A program made the position numbers and the translations under genes. The notes beneath the pieces were generated by a model. It saw only the letters and a program-made list of their open reading frames with translations, made no database searches and was not told the origin of the DNA. From NCBI GenBank assembly GCA_018433085.1, contig JAHDRW010000023.1, forward strand, positions 1 through 64,000: DNA of 64,000 nucleotides. The letters are read 5' to 3'. Within the stretch, counting starts at the first letter, position 1. Each line of letters opens with the position of its first letter. This DNA is from Deltaproteobacteria bacterium (GTDB lineage: Bacteria; Desulfobacterota; Desulfomonilia; UBA1062). Positions 26,598 through 36,276 of this stretch are shown here, in pieces.

Positions 26598-27662
26598 ATG
26601 AGGATGCTGTTTGAGAAGAAGACGCTACTAGGACTGGATATCGGCTCTCAATCGATCAAGATGGTGGATATCGAGAAGGTCCGCGGGGGATACGAGCTCA
26701 AGGCCCTGGGCCTGGGACTGATACCCGCCGAGTGCATCGTGGACAAGGATATCATGGATTCCGAAACCGTGGTCGACACGGTCAAGAATCTGAAAGAAAA
26801 CCTTAAGATCAAGGCTCGGGGAACGGCCAGCGCCATATCGGGCCATTCGGTCATCGTGAAAAAGGCCGAGCTGCCGCTCATGAGCGAATCCGAGTTGCAG
26901 GAGACCCTGATGATCGAGGCGGAGCAGTACATTCCCTTTGACATCAATGACGTGTACCTGGACTCCTTCGTCCTGGGAGAAAGCCTGGAACGATCCGACA
27001 TGATGGACGTCCTCTTCGTGGCCGCGAAAAAAGAACTGGTTGACGATTACGCCTCGGCCGTGAGGAACGCGGGCTTAAAGCCCATGCTCATGGACATCGA
27101 TGTGTTCGCCCTGGAGACCATGTACGAGATGAATTACCCCGACGCCCCCGAGTCGATCGTGGCCCTGGTGGACGCCGGAGCGTCCATGATCAACATCAAC
27201 ATCTTAAAAGACGGGATGTCGATCTTCGCCCGGGACATCTCCATGGGCGGCCGTCAGCTCACCGAGCGCATACAGCGCGAGTTCGGCGTAAGCTACGAGC
27301 GGGCCGAAAACATCAAGACCGGATCGGACATCGAGGGGATCGACCTGGAGCGGATCAACTACATCTTCAAGATGGCCGCGGAAACATACGTACAGGAGAT
27401 CCGCAGGACCCTGGACTTCTTCCTTTCCACCATGGTCAACGAGAATATCGAACGGATCTACATGTCGGGCGGGTCGTCCCGGATACCCGGGCTGATATCC
27501 CTGCTGAGGAAACAGATGGACATCCCGGTGGAGATGATCAATGCCTTCAACAACATCCACTGGGACGACAAGGTCTTTGATCCGGAATACATGGCCTATA
27601 TCGCACCCCAGATGGCAGTAGCGGTAGGTCTTGCGCTAAGGAGGGCCGATTTAAAATGGTAA
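26598..27662 (+). CDS. pilM: Type IV pilus assembly protein PilM
   Basis: A 354-residue actin-like ATPase that forms the cytoplasmic ring of the pilus alignment complex and binds the PilN N-terminus. The actin-fold phosphate loops are visible in LLGLDIGSQSIKMVDI and [16 protein letters not shown], with the adenosine motif IYMSGGSSRIPGL. It contains EQYIPFDINDVYLDSF typical of PilM. ATG 26598 is preferred; GTG 26595 is adjacent. It overlaps pilN by seven bases, opening the pilMNOPQ operon that links the inner-membrane complex to the secretin. Confidence 0.94.
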   Translation: MRMLFEKKTLLGLDIGSQSIKMVDIEKVRGGYELKALGLGLIPAECIVDKDIMDSETVVDTVKNLKENLKIKARGTASAISGHSVIVKKAELPLMSESELQETLMIEAEQYIPFDINDVYLDSFVLGESLERSDMMDVLFVAAKKELVDDYASAVRNAGLKPMLMDIDVFALETMYEMNYPDAPESIVALVDAGASMININILKDGMSIFARDISMGGRQLTERIQREFGVSYERAENIKTGSDIEGIDLERINYIFKMAAETYVQEIRRTLDFFLSTMVNENIERIYMSGGSSRIPGLISLLRKQMDIPVEMINAFNNIHWDDKVFDPEYMAYIAPQMAVAVGLALRRADLKW

Positions 27663-28189
27663 GGATCAACCTGCTCCCCATCAAGTCGGAACTGAGAAAA
27701 AAGGCCCTTGTCGAGCATGTGACACTCCTCTCTCTGTGCATCGTGCTGGTCTTTATCCTCTCCTGGTTCGTGCAGACCTCGGTGAATCACCAGAAAGAGA
27801 TGCTCCAGCAGGAAGTAACGGCCACCAAGCTCGAGATCAAGAAACTCACCGCCGAGGCGGGAGAGATCGAGAAGTTCAAGCAGCAGAAGCAGGAGCTGGA
27901 GCGCAAGCTCGACATCATCACCAACCTCAATGCCAAGAAGACCGGCCCAGTGGAGGTGCTCGATCAGTTGAGCCTGCTTATTCCGGAGAAGGCGTGGATC
28001 ACGTCCTTGAAAAACACCGGCAATACGCTCGTCCTCGACGGCTCGGCGGTGGACAACCCCACCATTGCCACCTTCATGAAAAACCTGCAGGCCTCTCCCT
28101 ACTTCCAGGGGGTGGACCTCGAGGTGACCCAGCAGCAGGGAACCAACCACAAGTTTACCATCAAGTGCAAAATAAAGTTGCCGAGTTGA
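27656..28189 (+). CDS. pilN: Type IV pilus assembly protein PilN
   Basis: A 177-residue inner-membrane protein. The N-terminal cytoplasmic VRINLLPI segment is the conserved PilM-binding motif (usually INLLP). One membrane helix (TLLSLCIVLVFILSWFV) is followed by a coiled coil (about residues 45-90) and a ferredoxin-like periplasmic domain containing PEKAWITSLKNTGNTLVLDG. It forms heterodimers with PilO. The gene overlaps pilM by seven bases and lies eight bases before pilO. Confidence 0.93.
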   Translation: MVRINLLPIKSELRKKALVEHVTLLSLCIVLVFILSWFVQTSVNHQKEMLQQEVTATKLEIKKLTAEAGEIEKFKQQKQELERKLDIITNLNAKKTGPVEVLDQLSLLIPEKAWITSLKNTGNTLVLDGSAVDNPTIATFMKNLQASPYFQGVDLEVTQQQGTNHKFTIKCKIKLPS

Positions 28190-28197
28190 GGTGATAT

Positions 28198-28818
28198 ATG
28201 AATATTGTAGATCTCTTGCTGAGACAAAAGCCCGCCGTCAAGATGCTCGCTCTCGTCATCATCCTGGGGGCGATTCTCGGCGTATACTGGCAGTTTTTCT
28301 ACAGCCCGGTGGTAGCGGAGATCAACGCGATCGAGCCCGAGCTCAACAAGCTCAAGGCAGAGCTCTCTGCCAAGAGAGAGATCGTGAAGGAAAAGCCCAG
28401 GTACGAGGCAGAGCTCGAAGAGACCAGGGCCAAGCTGCACCTCGCGCTCAAACAGCTCCCCAACAAGAGCGAGATCCCGACGCTGCTGGAGAACATCTCG
28501 GCCCTTGGAAATGCATCGGGGCTCCAGTTCAAGCTTTTCAAACCCAAAGGGGAGGTTCAGAAAAACTTCTACGCGGAAATCCCCGTGGATATTCAGATCG
28601 AGGGCAGATATCGGGACATAGCCACCTTCTTCGACAGCGTGTCCAAAATGCCCCGGATCGTCAATATCACCAACATCACCATGCAGAACAAAAATCGGAA
28701 GGATAATGTCCAGCCTGTTCTTCTCGCAACATCGTGCAACGCGGTAACCTACAAGTTCATCGAAAACGCGGAGATCGCACAGACAGGCAAAACAGCGTCC
28801 AAAGGGAAGAAACCATGA
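28198..28818 (+). CDS. pilO: Type IV pilus assembly protein PilO
   Basis: A 206-residue inner-membrane protein with one membrane helix near residues 17-34 (MLALVIILGAILGVYWQF), a coiled coil (about 40-85) and a ferredoxin-like domain. That domain contains LLENISALGNASGLQFKLF and ADIQ-like VDIQIEGRYRDIATFFDSV, the PilO fold hallmark. It pairs with PilN and contacts PilP. The ATG follows TTGAGGTG. The stop codon overlaps the pilP start. Confidence 0.92.
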   Translation: MNIVDLLLRQKPAVKMLALVIILGAILGVYWQFFYSPVVAEINAIEPELNKLKAELSAKREIVKEKPRYEAELEETRAKLHLALKQLPNKSEIPTLLENISALGNASGLQFKLFKPKGEVQKNFYAEIPVDIQIEGRYRDIATFFDSVSKMPRIVNITNITMQNKNRKDNVQPVLLATSCNAVTYKFIENAEIAQTGKTASKGKKP

Positions 28819-29342
28819 AGGGATATGTATCCGGATTAATCATCATCCTGTTGGTATGTGTCGTGGCGTGCTCGAAGAGCGAGGTACAGGCCCCTCAGGC
28901 TCACCCCGGCCCTTCATCCAAAATCACGGCCGTCAAGAAGGAGAAGGTGAAGCCCGTTCTGGTTCCGGAAGAGCAGAAGAAACCGCCGTATAAGATGACC
29001 GGTATCCGGGATCCGTTCCAGCCGTTCGCACGATCCGCCCAGGGCAAGCTGTCCGAAGAAAAGACCCATATTACGGATCCCCTGCAGAAGCTGGCCCTCT
29101 CTCAGATCGAACTCGTAGGCGTCATCACGGGCAATGAGAAGCGCGCGCTGATCCAGGAAGCTTCCGGAATGGGATATATCATCAAGGTAGGGACACTCAT
29201 CGGTGAGAATTCGGGCATCGTGACCAGGGTCGAACAAGACAGCGTCACCGTGAAACAGCACTTCAAGGACTACATGGGGCGCGTGAACACTCGGGAAGTG
29301 ATATTGTCGCTCAGGAAGCAAGAGGGGGTAACCGGAAAATGA
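28815..29342 (+). CDS. pilP: Type IV pilus lipoprotein PilP
   Basis: A 175-residue lipoprotein. The N-terminus MKGYVSGLIIILLVCVVAC is a type II signal peptide with lipobox VVAC, so Cys19 would be lipidated. A disordered basic, Pro-rich linker follows, then the PilP beta-domain starting at about GIRDPFQPF and containing LSQIELVGVITGNEKRALIQ and GMGYIIKVGTLIGENSG. PilP links the PilNO complex to the PilQ secretin in the periplasm. It overlaps pilO and pilQ by four bases each. Confidence 0.93.
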   Translation: MKGYVSGLIIILLVCVVACSKSEVQAPQAHPGPSSKITAVKKEKVKPVLVPEEQKKPPYKMTGIRDPFQPFARSAQGKLSEEKTHITDPLQKLALSQIELVGVITGNEKRALIQEASGMGYIIKVGTLIGENSGIVTRVEQDSVTVKQHFKDYMGRVNTREVILSLRKQEGVTGK

Positions 29343-31189
29343 ATAAGAAAACCATCCTTACTGTGATAATCGGCCTGCTGTTGTTGCCCGCATCGGGGTT
29401 CGGGCTGACCGTCAAGAGCGTGGACTTCATGACGGTCGAGTCCAAGTCGCGCCTGCAGATCGGTCTCGATGGAAAGGCAACCTTTGACGTGAAGCGCGAC
29501 GGGGATAATTTGAGCCTCCTTGTCGACAACGCCAGGATTTCCAAACAGCTCGCCCGCCCCTTCATCACCAGGGAATTCGAGAGCGCGGTGACGCAGATTC
29601 TCCCCAGACAGCAGGGAGACTCCGTGGTCTTCGACATCGCCATGAAAGAGATCGTCCCCTACTTTGTTTCCCAGGACAACGATCTCCTCATCATGGACTT
29701 CGATATTCCCGAGTGGGCAAGAAAGCAGGAACAGAAGAATCAAGACACGGTGACCGTGGTTCAGACGGCCGCGGCGACCTTACAGCCGGGACAGGAAGCC
29801 TGGCAGCGCAGGCCGCTCGCAGCACCGGTAAGCACCACCCCCCCCGTGTTCAAGGGAAGCGACATAGTCGAGCGGTCGTTCATCGAACCACAGTATACCG
29901 GCGAGCGCATATCGCTGGATTTCCAGAATGCGGACATCCACAATGTCCTGAGGATCATCGCCGACGTGAGTGGACTCAACATCGTCACCTCGGATGAGGT
30001 GAAGGGGAACATCACCATCCGGCTCAAGAACATCCCCTGGGATCAGGCCCTGGACGTGGTGCTGGAAAGCAAGGATCTGGGAAAGATGGCGGTGGGCAAC
30101 GTGGTGAGGATCGATGCGGCCGACAAGATCAAGAAGGCCCAGGAAAGAAAGCTCGAATCGCTCAAGACCGAAGAACAGCTCGAGCCCCTTATCACCTCGG
30201 TGATCCCGGTGAACTTCGCCAAGGCTTCCGACATCGCGGGTACCATCAAGGGCAAGGAGGTCGGGCTGGTGTCCGACCGGGGGAGCATCACCGCGGAAGA
30301 TAGAACCAATGTCCTCATTGTCAAGGACATCAAGAAAAACGTGGACGACATCCATGCCATGATCAAACGGCTCGACAAGGCGACGCCACAGGTGCTCATC
30401 GCAGCCCGGATCGTGCAGGCCGACAACGACTTCACCAGGGGGCTCGGCGTTCAGTGGGGCGGCTCCTGGAGAAACCAGTCCGACCGGACCCACTTCGGCC
30501 TGAGCGGCGTGAATGCCGGGGCCGCCAGAAGCCTCTTCAATTCCACCGTTACACCCGGCGGAACACCGACCTGGACGACCACCACGGTGCCCCAGCCCTC
30601 TCTGGCCGTCAATTTCCCCACCAACCAGGCGGCGGGATTCGGCATTACGGTGGGACGCCTCGCAGGGTCCGCCTTTGATCTCGACCTCAGGCTGGACATC
30701 GGCGAGACCATCGGAAGCGCGGAGGTGATCGCACGGCCCAAGATCGTCACCATGGACAACAAGAAGGCGGTCATCCGCCAGGGCGAGAAGTATCCCTACG
30801 TGGTCCGTGACGATGAGGGCCAGCTCTCGACCGAGCTGAAGGACATCGAACTGGTGCTCGAGGTGACCCCCCGGATCGCCTTTGACGGAAGCGTCAACAT
30901 GGAGATCCTGGTCAAGAGAAACGCCATCGGCTCGATCGTCAACTCCCTGGGCGATCCCAGTATCGCCTCCCGGGAAGCGCAGACAGAGGTTCTCGTGAGG
31001 AACGGCGAAACCTCGGTCATCGGCGGCATCATCGAGGAAGAAGAGCGCATGAACATCCAGCGCGTTCCCTTCCTGGGAAAACTGCCCGTTATCGGTTTTC
31101 TCTTCAGCGGGAAAACACAGGACAGGGCCAAGAAAGAGCTTCTGATCTTCATCACCCCGCAGGTCCTCGAGCCTATAGCCATGAAATAG
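29339..31189 (+). CDS. pilQ: Type IV pilus secretin PilQ
   Basis: A 616-residue outer-membrane secretin. It has a signal peptide (LLLLPASGFGL), one AMIN-type beta domain (about 25-115), a Pro/Gln-rich linker, the secretin N0 domain (YTGERISLDFQNADIHNVLR), an N1 domain (VIPVNFAKASDIAGTIKGK...) and the secretin core ending in GGIIEEEERMNIQRVPFLGK and VPFLGKLPVIGFLF, followed by KKELLIFITPQVLEP. There is one AMIN domain where some orthologues have two. It is last in the pil operon and is followed by a strong hairpin. Confidence 0.94.
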   Translation: MNKKTILTVIIGLLLLPASGFGLTVKSVDFMTVESKSRLQIGLDGKATFDVKRDGDNLSLLVDNARISKQLARPFITREFESAVTQILPRQQGDSVVFDIAMKEIVPYFVSQDNDLLIMDFDIPEWARKQEQKNQDTVTVVQTAAATLQPGQEAWQRRPLAAPVSTTPPVFKGSDIVERSFIEPQYTGERISLDFQNADIHNVLRIIADVSGLNIVTSDEVKGNITIRLKNIPWDQALDVVLESKDLGKMAVGNVVRIDAADKIKKAQERKLESLKTEEQLEPLITSVIPVNFAKASDIAGTIKGKEVGLVSDRGSITAEDRTNVLIVKDIKKNVDDIHAMIKRLDKATPQVLIAARIVQADNDFTRGLGVQWGGSWRNQSDRTHFGLSGVNAGAARSLFNSTVTPGGTPTWTTTTVPQPSLAVNFPTNQAAGFGITVGRLAGSAFDLDLRLDIGETIGSAEVIARPKIVTMDNKKAVIRQGEKYPYVVRDDEGQLSTELKDIELVLEVTPRIAFDGSVNMEILVKRNAIGSIVNSLGDPSIASREAQTEVLVRNGETSVIGGIIEEEERMNIQRVPFLGKLPVIGFLFSGKTQDRAKKELLIFITPQVLEPIAMK

Positions 31190-31199
31190 CCAGTTACGG

Positions 31200-31235
31200 G
31201 AGACCGTGCCCTCTGGAAAAAGCGGGCATGGTCTC
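31200..31235 (+). terminator. Strong hairpin after pilQ
   Basis: Arms GAGACCGTGCCC (31200-31211) and GGGCATGGTCTC (31224-31235) pair over 12 positions with one G-T wobble and a 12-base loop. There is no T-run after it, so it may be a weak terminator or an mRNA-stabilising hairpin. The rest of the 348-base gap to the next gene holds a promoter at 31477-31506 and nothing else I recognise. Confidence 0.5.
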
Positions 31236-31476
31236 TCTCGCTTCACAAGTCATATCCCTTTAAGCCGGTACTCGACCGCGCTGCCACCTTTCCGATACGT
31301 TCAGAAAATCCGAATCCATCGGCCGGTTCCGACTATTGCCCCGGGAGTGATTCCCGGACGCTATGGGTCAGGAACACACGGCCGTATGCCTTTTCGGAAT
31401 ATGGAGCGACATATATCCGGACGTTCTCTATCTATGTATCCGCTGACCGCGCCGCCGGGTAGATGGGAGATCCGCA

Positions 31477-31506
31477 TTGACAGAACCACCGGTTCGTTAC
31501 TATATG
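31477..31506 (+). promoter_or_regulatory. Predicted sigma70 promoter for the TPR-ftsH operon
   Basis: A perfect TTGACA (31477-31482) is followed after 18 bases by TATATG (31501-31506). The expected start, about 31513, leaves about 25 bases of leader including the AGAGGAGA ribosome site of the gene at 31538. Confidence 0.55.
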
Positions 31507-31537
31507 GTATGTATTCATATCAAGAGGAGAATTGCGT

Positions 31538-32161
31538 ATGGCAAAGACGACGAGAAAAGACCTGCTTAATGCGCCCGATGAGTTCATCACCACCACCAGG
31601 TCCACCATACAGTGGATCAAGAATAATCCCACGCGGTTTATCACCCTGGTGACCATCGTAGTTGTCGTCTTGGCGAGCGGCATCGGTTTCTATTCCTGGA
31701 AGACGGGCCGGGAACGTTCCGCCATGAGCGCGCTGAGCAATGCGGGAGACAACCCCCAGATCACCGCGGACCTGGTGCAGAATTATGCCGACACCAAGGC
31801 GGGCAAACTCGCACGTCTGAGGCTTGCGTCTTTGTCATACGGGAAGAAGGACTCTACGGCCGCCGTCGACCATGCACAGGAATTCATCAATGACTGGGGG
31901 CGGAAAGACACCTTTCACTGGCAGGCGATACTGATTCTGGCAGCCGCTCACCTCGACCGGCAGGAACCGGAAAGGGCACTGGAGCTTCTTTCGAATGCGG
32001 CCGAGAGCTCGCCGGAGAACTATCGAGACCAGGCCCTCTTCTATAAGGCCCGCGCCCTCATGGCCCTGGGCAGACACCAGGAGGCGTCGGAGACACTCGC
32101 CCGGATATCGGAGAATTATCACGACATCGCCCTGCCGGCCCTTGCATCCCTAGAGAACTAA
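31538..32161 (+). CDS. Membrane-anchored TPR protein (YfgM-like)
   Basis: A 207-residue protein with a cytoplasmic N-terminus, one membrane helix at about 33-53 ([21 protein letters not shown]) and periplasmic tetratricopeptide-like helices ([64 protein letters not shown]). The layout matches the YfgM/TPR_21 group, which binds SecYEG-linked chaperones in some bacteria. Transfer of that role here is inference. ATG 31538 with AGAGGAGA is preferred to TTG 31532. It precedes ftsH by 20 bases, so they are likely one operon. Confidence 0.75.
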   Translation: MAKTTRKDLLNAPDEFITTTRSTIQWIKNNPTRFITLVTIVVVVLASGIGFYSWKTGRERSAMSALSNAGDNPQITADLVQNYADTKAGKLARLRLASLSYGKKDSTAAVDHAQEFINDWGRKDTFHWQAILILAAAHLDRQEPERALELLSNAAESSPENYRDQALFYKARALMALGRHQEASETLARISENYHDIALPALASLEN

Positions 32162-32181
32162 CTATCAAGGAGAACCTTAAA

Positions 32182-34002
32182 TTGACACCAGACAACAAGT
32201 CCCTGAAAAATGGGAACGGTACGATAAAAAACATTGCCCTGTGGGTGGTCATCGCATTGATCATGGTGATGCTCTTTCACCTTTTCAATCAGCCCACGAG
32301 CGAGGCGACGAGCTTTGCCTACAGTGAATTCATCGAGATGGTGGACAAGGGCGAGATCAAGGATGTCGTTATCCAGGGTAATGACATCAAGGGAAGCCTG
32401 ACCGACGGCACCCCGTTCGAAACCTATGTGCCGGATGACGCGAGAATCGTGGAGAGGCTGGCGGAGAAAAATGTCCTGATCTCGGCCAAGCCCAGCGACG
32501 ACTCGCCCTGGTATATGTCAGTGCTCATCTCGTGGATCCCCATGCTGCTGCTCGTGGGGGTGTGGATATTCTTCATGCGCCAGATGCAGGCGGGCGGCAC
32601 CAAGGCCATGAGCTTCGGCAGGAGCAAGGCCAAGCTCATGTCCCAGGACAACATCAAGATCACCTTCGCCGATGTGGCGGGCGTGAACGAGGCAAAGGAA
32701 GAGCTGGAGGAGATCATCGAGTTCCTCAAGGAGCCCAAACGATTCACCTCGCTGGGCGGACGGATCCCCAAGGGAGTGCTCCTGCTCGGGCCTCCGGGCA
32801 CCGGCAAGACGCTGCTGGCAAAGGCCGTGGCCGGTGAGGCCGGCGTTCCCTTTTTCAGCATGTCGGGATCGGACTTCGTGGAAATGTTCGTGGGTGTCGG
32901 CGCATCGCGGGTACGGGATCTCTTTGCCCAGGGCAAGCAGCATGCGCCCTGCATCATCTTCATCGACGAGATCGATGCCGTGGGGAGGCACCGGGGCGCG
33001 GGCTTAGGCGGCGGACACGACGAGCGCGAGCAGACGCTCAACCAGCTTCTGGTGGAGATGGACGGGTTCGAGTCGAACGAAGGCGTCATCCTCATGGCCG
33101 CCACCAACCGGCCCGACGTGCTCGATCCGGCGTTGCTGCGTCCCGGAAGGTTCGACCGCCAAGTGGTGGTGGCAAGCCCGGACGTCAAGGGCAGGGAAGG
33201 AATCCTCAAGGTCCACTCCCGGAGCATCCCGCTCGCGGAAGACGTGAATCTTCAGGTTCTTGCAAAGGCTACCCCCGGGTTCTCGGGCGCCGACCTGTCC
33301 AATCTCGTCAATGAGGCGGCGCTGCTCGCGGCCCGCAAGAAGCGCGCAAATGTAAAAATGGAAGATCTGGAGATGGCAAAGGACAAGGTGCTCATGGGCG
33401 TGGAGCGAAAGAGCATGGTCATCTCGGAAGAGGAGAAGAACGCCACGGCGTACCACGAGGCAGGCCACGCACTGGTAGCCAAGAAGATGCCCAATGCCGA
33501 CCCGGTATACAAGGTGAGCATCATCCCCAGGGGAAGGGCCATGGGCGTGACCCAGCAGCTTCCCATCGACGACCGGCACACCTACAAGAAGGACTACCTC
33601 CTGGCCACCATCTCCGTACTCATGGGGGGCAGGGTCGCCGAAGAGGTCGCCCTGGGCTGCCTGACAACCGGAGCGGGCAACGATATCGAGCGGGCCAGCG
33701 ATATGGCGCGCCACATGGTCACCGAGTGGGGAATGAGCTCACTGGGCCCGTTGAGCTTCGGGAAGGTCGAACAGGAGATGTTCCTGGGCAGAGAGATCTC
33801 CAAGCGCGTGGACTACAGCGAGCTGACCGCGCAGAAGATCGACAAAGAGATCAAATCCATTATCACGGGCTGCTACGAGAAGACGAAAGAGATCATCAAC
33901 GAGAATATCGATGCCCTGCACGCAATAGCAAAACGACTGCTGGAGAAAGAGGTCCTTGATGGCGCCGAGATCGACAAGATCATCCAGGAAGTGGCTGCCT
34001 AG
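32182..34002 (+). CDS. ftsH: ATP-dependent membrane zinc protease FtsH
   Basis: A 606-residue AAA+ metalloprotease that degrades membrane and regulatory proteins. It has two N-terminal membrane helices flanking a periplasmic domain, Walker [21 protein letters not shown], Walker [17 protein letters not shown] arginines in [20 protein letters not shown], and zinc motif HEAGH ([15 protein letters not shown]) with the downstream Asp ligand in [18 protein letters not shown]. The TTG start has AAGGAGAA nine bases upstream. The folP start lies inside its 3' end. Confidence 0.95.
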   Translation: MTPDNKSLKNGNGTIKNIALWVVIALIMVMLFHLFNQPTSEATSFAYSEFIEMVDKGEIKDVVIQGNDIKGSLTDGTPFETYVPDDARIVERLAEKNVLISAKPSDDSPWYMSVLISWIPMLLLVGVWIFFMRQMQAGGTKAMSFGRSKAKLMSQDNIKITFADVAGVNEAKEELEEIIEFLKEPKRFTSLGGRIPKGVLLLGPPGTGKTLLAKAVAGEAGVPFFSMSGSDFVEMFVGVGASRVRDLFAQGKQHAPCIIFIDEIDAVGRHRGAGLGGGHDEREQTLNQLLVEMDGFESNEGVILMAATNRPDVLDPALLRPGRFDRQVVVASPDVKGREGILKVHSRSIPLAEDVNLQVLAKATPGFSGADLSNLVNEAALLAARKKRANVKMEDLEMAKDKVLMGVERKSMVISEEEKNATAYHEAGHALVAKKMPNADPVYKVSIIPRGRAMGVTQQLPIDDRHTYKKDYLLATISVLMGGRVAEEVALGCLTTGAGNDIERASDMARHMVTEWGMSSLGPLSFGKVEQEMFLGREISKRVDYSELTAQKIDKEIKSIITGCYEKTKEIINENIDALHAIAKRLLEKEVLDGAEIDKIIQEVAA

Positions 34003-35179
34003 GGCCAGACTCCTCGCGGACGCGAACGGGCAGGACATCCTTTCGTGCGGCGCCGATCCGGCCTCACTCCCTTATATGGAGCCAAAGCTCGCCCACCGTA
34101 ATCTCCTCGTCCAGGGGGTCAAGCTCTATGCCGCCAATATCCTCAAGCAGAGCATGCTCTCCCTGGGCGGAGACGTGGCGATCCACCGGGGGGTCATCTC
34201 TGGCAGGGTCGATGTCTCCGATTGCATCATCATGGGCGACCTGAGGCACTACCGTCTTCTGGTGGAAAAGCTTAACCTCCAGCCCGGCATGGCGGAATTG
34301 GCAGGGCTTATCGAACAGCAGGTCTTTGCGGATGACCAGGGTTTGAGCCTCATGCTTCTCGGGAAGGAGTATCACTGGGACGACACCCCGGTGATCATGG
34401 GAGTGCTCAACGTGACCCCGGATTCGTTCTCGGACGGCGGGGCTTGGCTCGACCCGCAAAAAGCGGCCGATCATGCCTTGGACCTGGTGCAGTCGGGAGC
34501 GGACATCGTCGATGTCGGGGGGGAATCGACGCGGCCCGGCGCGCGGCGGATCGACGTGGATGACGAGATCTCCCGGGTCGTGCCGGTCATCAGAAAGATC
34601 GCATCCAGGCTCGATGTCCCCGTGAGCATCGATACGAGGAACGCACCGGTGGCCAGGGCCGCGATCGATGCCGGGGCGTCCATGATCAACGACATCAGCG
34701 CCCTTCAACACGACCCTTCCATGCTCGAGGTCGTCCGGCGCACCGGCGCGGGCATTGTCCTGATGCATATGCGGGGAACGCCCGAGACCATGCAGAACGA
34801 TACCTCCTACCGCGATATTTTAGGGGATGTCTATGCCTTCCTGGATGAAAAGATCGAGCAATGCCTTCAGGGTGGTGTCGATCCCCGCTCCATCCTGGCG
34901 GACCCGGGCATCGGATTTGGAAAGGACCTTTCAGGAAACCTGCGGCTCATCCATCATATCGGCGAATTCGCATCACTGGGGGTGCCGGTGGTGCTCGGCC
35001 ACTCGAGAAAATCGTTTATCGGGGCCGTCCTGGACACCCCGGTCCATGAACGGCAGGAGGGCACGGATGCGGTGAGTGCATGGGCGACCATCCAGGGCGT
35101 CCAAGTCCTGCGCGTGCATGATGTCCGGCGTACCGTACGCATCAGGGACATGATCCTGGCTGTCAAGAGGGGCATATGA
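33959..35179 (+). CDS. folP: Dihydropteroate synthase with N-terminal extension
   Basis: A 406-residue enzyme joining pABA to dihydropterin pyrophosphate in folate synthesis. The catalytic TIM barrel starts near residue 138 with [17 protein letters not shown], then [38 protein letters not shown] and LGHSRKSFI. The about 135-residue N-terminal part ([20 protein letters not shown]) is the extension found in long FolP forms of several anaerobes and deltaproteobacteria. ATG 33959 overlaps ftsH by 44 bases and follows AGAAAGAGG. A start nearer the ftsH stop is not available. It overlaps acpS by four bases. Confidence 0.9.
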   Translation: MAPRSTRSSRKWLPRARLLADANGQDILSCGADPASLPYMEPKLAHRNLLVQGVKLYAANILKQSMLSLGGDVAIHRGVISGRVDVSDCIIMGDLRHYRLLVEKLNLQPGMAELAGLIEQQVFADDQGLSLMLLGKEYHWDDTPVIMGVLNVTPDSFSDGGAWLDPQKAADHALDLVQSGADIVDVGGESTRPGARRIDVDDEISRVVPVIRKIASRLDVPVSIDTRNAPVARAAIDAGASMINDISALQHDPSMLEVVRRTGAGIVLMHMRGTPETMQNDTSYRDILGDVYAFLDEKIEQCLQGGVDPRSILADPGIGFGKDLSGNLRLIHHIGEFASLGVPVVLGHSRKSFIGAVLDTPVHERQEGTDAVSAWATIQGVQVLRVHDVRRTVRIRDMILAVKRGI

Positions 35180-35556
35180 TCACCGGGGTGGGTATCGATG
35201 TAGTCGATGTCTCGCGGATAGAGGCACTCCTGGAAAAGTACGGGGAGCGCTTCCAGAAGAGGGTGTTCACCCGTGAAGAGATCCGCTACTGCAGTGGCAT
35301 GGCAAACCCATGCCTGCATTTCGCGGCACGCTTCGCGGCCAAGGAGGCGGCCGCCAAGGCATTGGGCACCGGCATCGGCCAGGGGATACGGTTGAGAGAT
35401 ATCGAGGTTGTTGCGGCCCAGGGCGCCCCTCGGGTGCTCTTCCACAACAGGGCGCGGAAGTATGCGGACGATATCGGCGTCTCTGGAGTCCATGTGAGCA
35501 TTTCCCATGAACGTCTCATGGCGGTTGCCATGGTCATCCTTGAAAAAGAGGGGTGA
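35176..35556 (+). CDS. acpS: Holo-[acyl-carrier-protein] synthase AcpS
   Basis: A 126-residue phosphopantetheinyl transferase that activates acyl carrier protein using CoA. It has the family N-terminus [22 protein letters not shown], the magnesium-binding Asp in GIDVVD and the AARFAAKEAAAKALGTGI motif with catalytic Glu. The C-terminal VHVSISHERLMAVAMVI contains the conserved SISHE. It is translationally coupled to folP (ATGA overlap). In many relatives, nnrD follows acpS; here no gene fits in the 174 bases before tsaE. Confidence 0.93.
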   Translation: MITGVGIDVVDVSRIEALLEKYGERFQKRVFTREEIRYCSGMANPCLHFAARFAAKEAAAKALGTGIGQGIRLRDIEVVAAQGAPRVLFHNRARKYADDIGVSGVHVSISHERLMAVAMVILEKEG

Positions 35557-35730
35557 GTCCCCTCCAAGCCCGGCTGGGCGTTATATCGGTTTTTAGTGGC
35601 GTGTACCAACGGGAACCTGCCGCCGCATGAGTGAGAGAGACGGTCTTGCTTCCCACCGCATGAAGGCGATATGCTGCCCTTTCCGCAGGAAACGCAAGGC
35701 AGGAATGAGAACAGACCGAAGAGATACGCT

Positions 35731-36183
35731 ATGGTGACGGAAACCTGTACGACAAACAGTCCTGACCAGACCTTTGCGCTGGGAAGGAAGCTCGGGGAGA
35801 AACTGAACGGAGGAGAGATCATCCTCCTCCACGGAGACCTGGGGGCGGGGAAAACCCTCTTTACCAAAGGGCTGGCACAGGGGCTGGGGGTCGAGGACCC
35901 CTCCGCGGTGGTGAGCCCGAGCTTCACCCTGGTGAATATCTACAAGGCGAGGCTTGACATCGTTCATGGAGATCTTTATAGGCTAGATGCTGATGCAGTG
36001 TATGAACTGGGTCTGGAAGATTATATGGATCAGGAACATGTAATGATCATCGAGTGGGCTGAAAAGGCGGGCGACTTTTTCACAGGGGATATTATCGACA
36101 TCACCCTCGAACACGTCGGGGAATCGGACAGAGCGATCACCCTTGAATCCGCTCGCGCATATCTTGACACCGACTGTATCTGA
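35731..36183 (+). CDS. tsaE: tRNA t6A biosynthesis ATPase TsaE
   Basis: A 150-residue P-loop ATPase that drives turnover of the TsaBD complex making threonylcarbamoyladenosine-37 in tRNA. Walker A is LLHGDLGAGKTLFTKGLAQGL, followed by VVSPSFTLVNIYKA and the HGDLYRLDADAVYELGLEDY motif typical of TsaE. The product t6A37 is the substrate of MtaB, encoded at 18.2-19.4 kb, so the window holds two steps of the same modification. The ATG at 35731 (after GAAGAGAT) is chosen because the upstream 20 codons are not family-like. Confidence 0.93.
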   Translation: MVTETCTTNSPDQTFALGRKLGEKLNGGEIILLHGDLGAGKTLFTKGLAQGLGVEDPSAVVSPSFTLVNIYKARLDIVHGDLYRLDADAVYELGLEDYMDQEHVMIIEWAEKAGDFFTGDIIDITLEHVGESDRAITLESARAYLDTDCI

Positions 36184-36203
36184 TCCCTTTCCGGATGACT
36201 CTG

Positions 36204-36217
36204 CACCCTTTAGGGTG
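36204..36217 (+). other. Perfect short palindrome upstream of lysC
   Basis: CACCCTTTAGGGTG is a perfect 14-base inverted repeat in the 93-base gap between tsaE and lysC. It could be an operator or a weak attenuator hairpin. There is no T-run, and no lysine riboswitch features are visible. Confidence 0.3.
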
Positions 36218-36276
36218 TCACTGCCGTCAGAGGCTCGCGCAAATCCTGTTCCTGGTGAAGAAAGAGGAGACGCTCC

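Noticed and set aside
29780-31246. 488-codon - strand open frame opposite pilQ
   Set aside because: Shadow frame; no motif or ribosome site, and pilQ is unambiguous.
36184-36276. Lysine riboswitch before lysC
   Set aside because: The 93-base gap is too short for the lysine riboswitch and holds only a 14-base palindrome.
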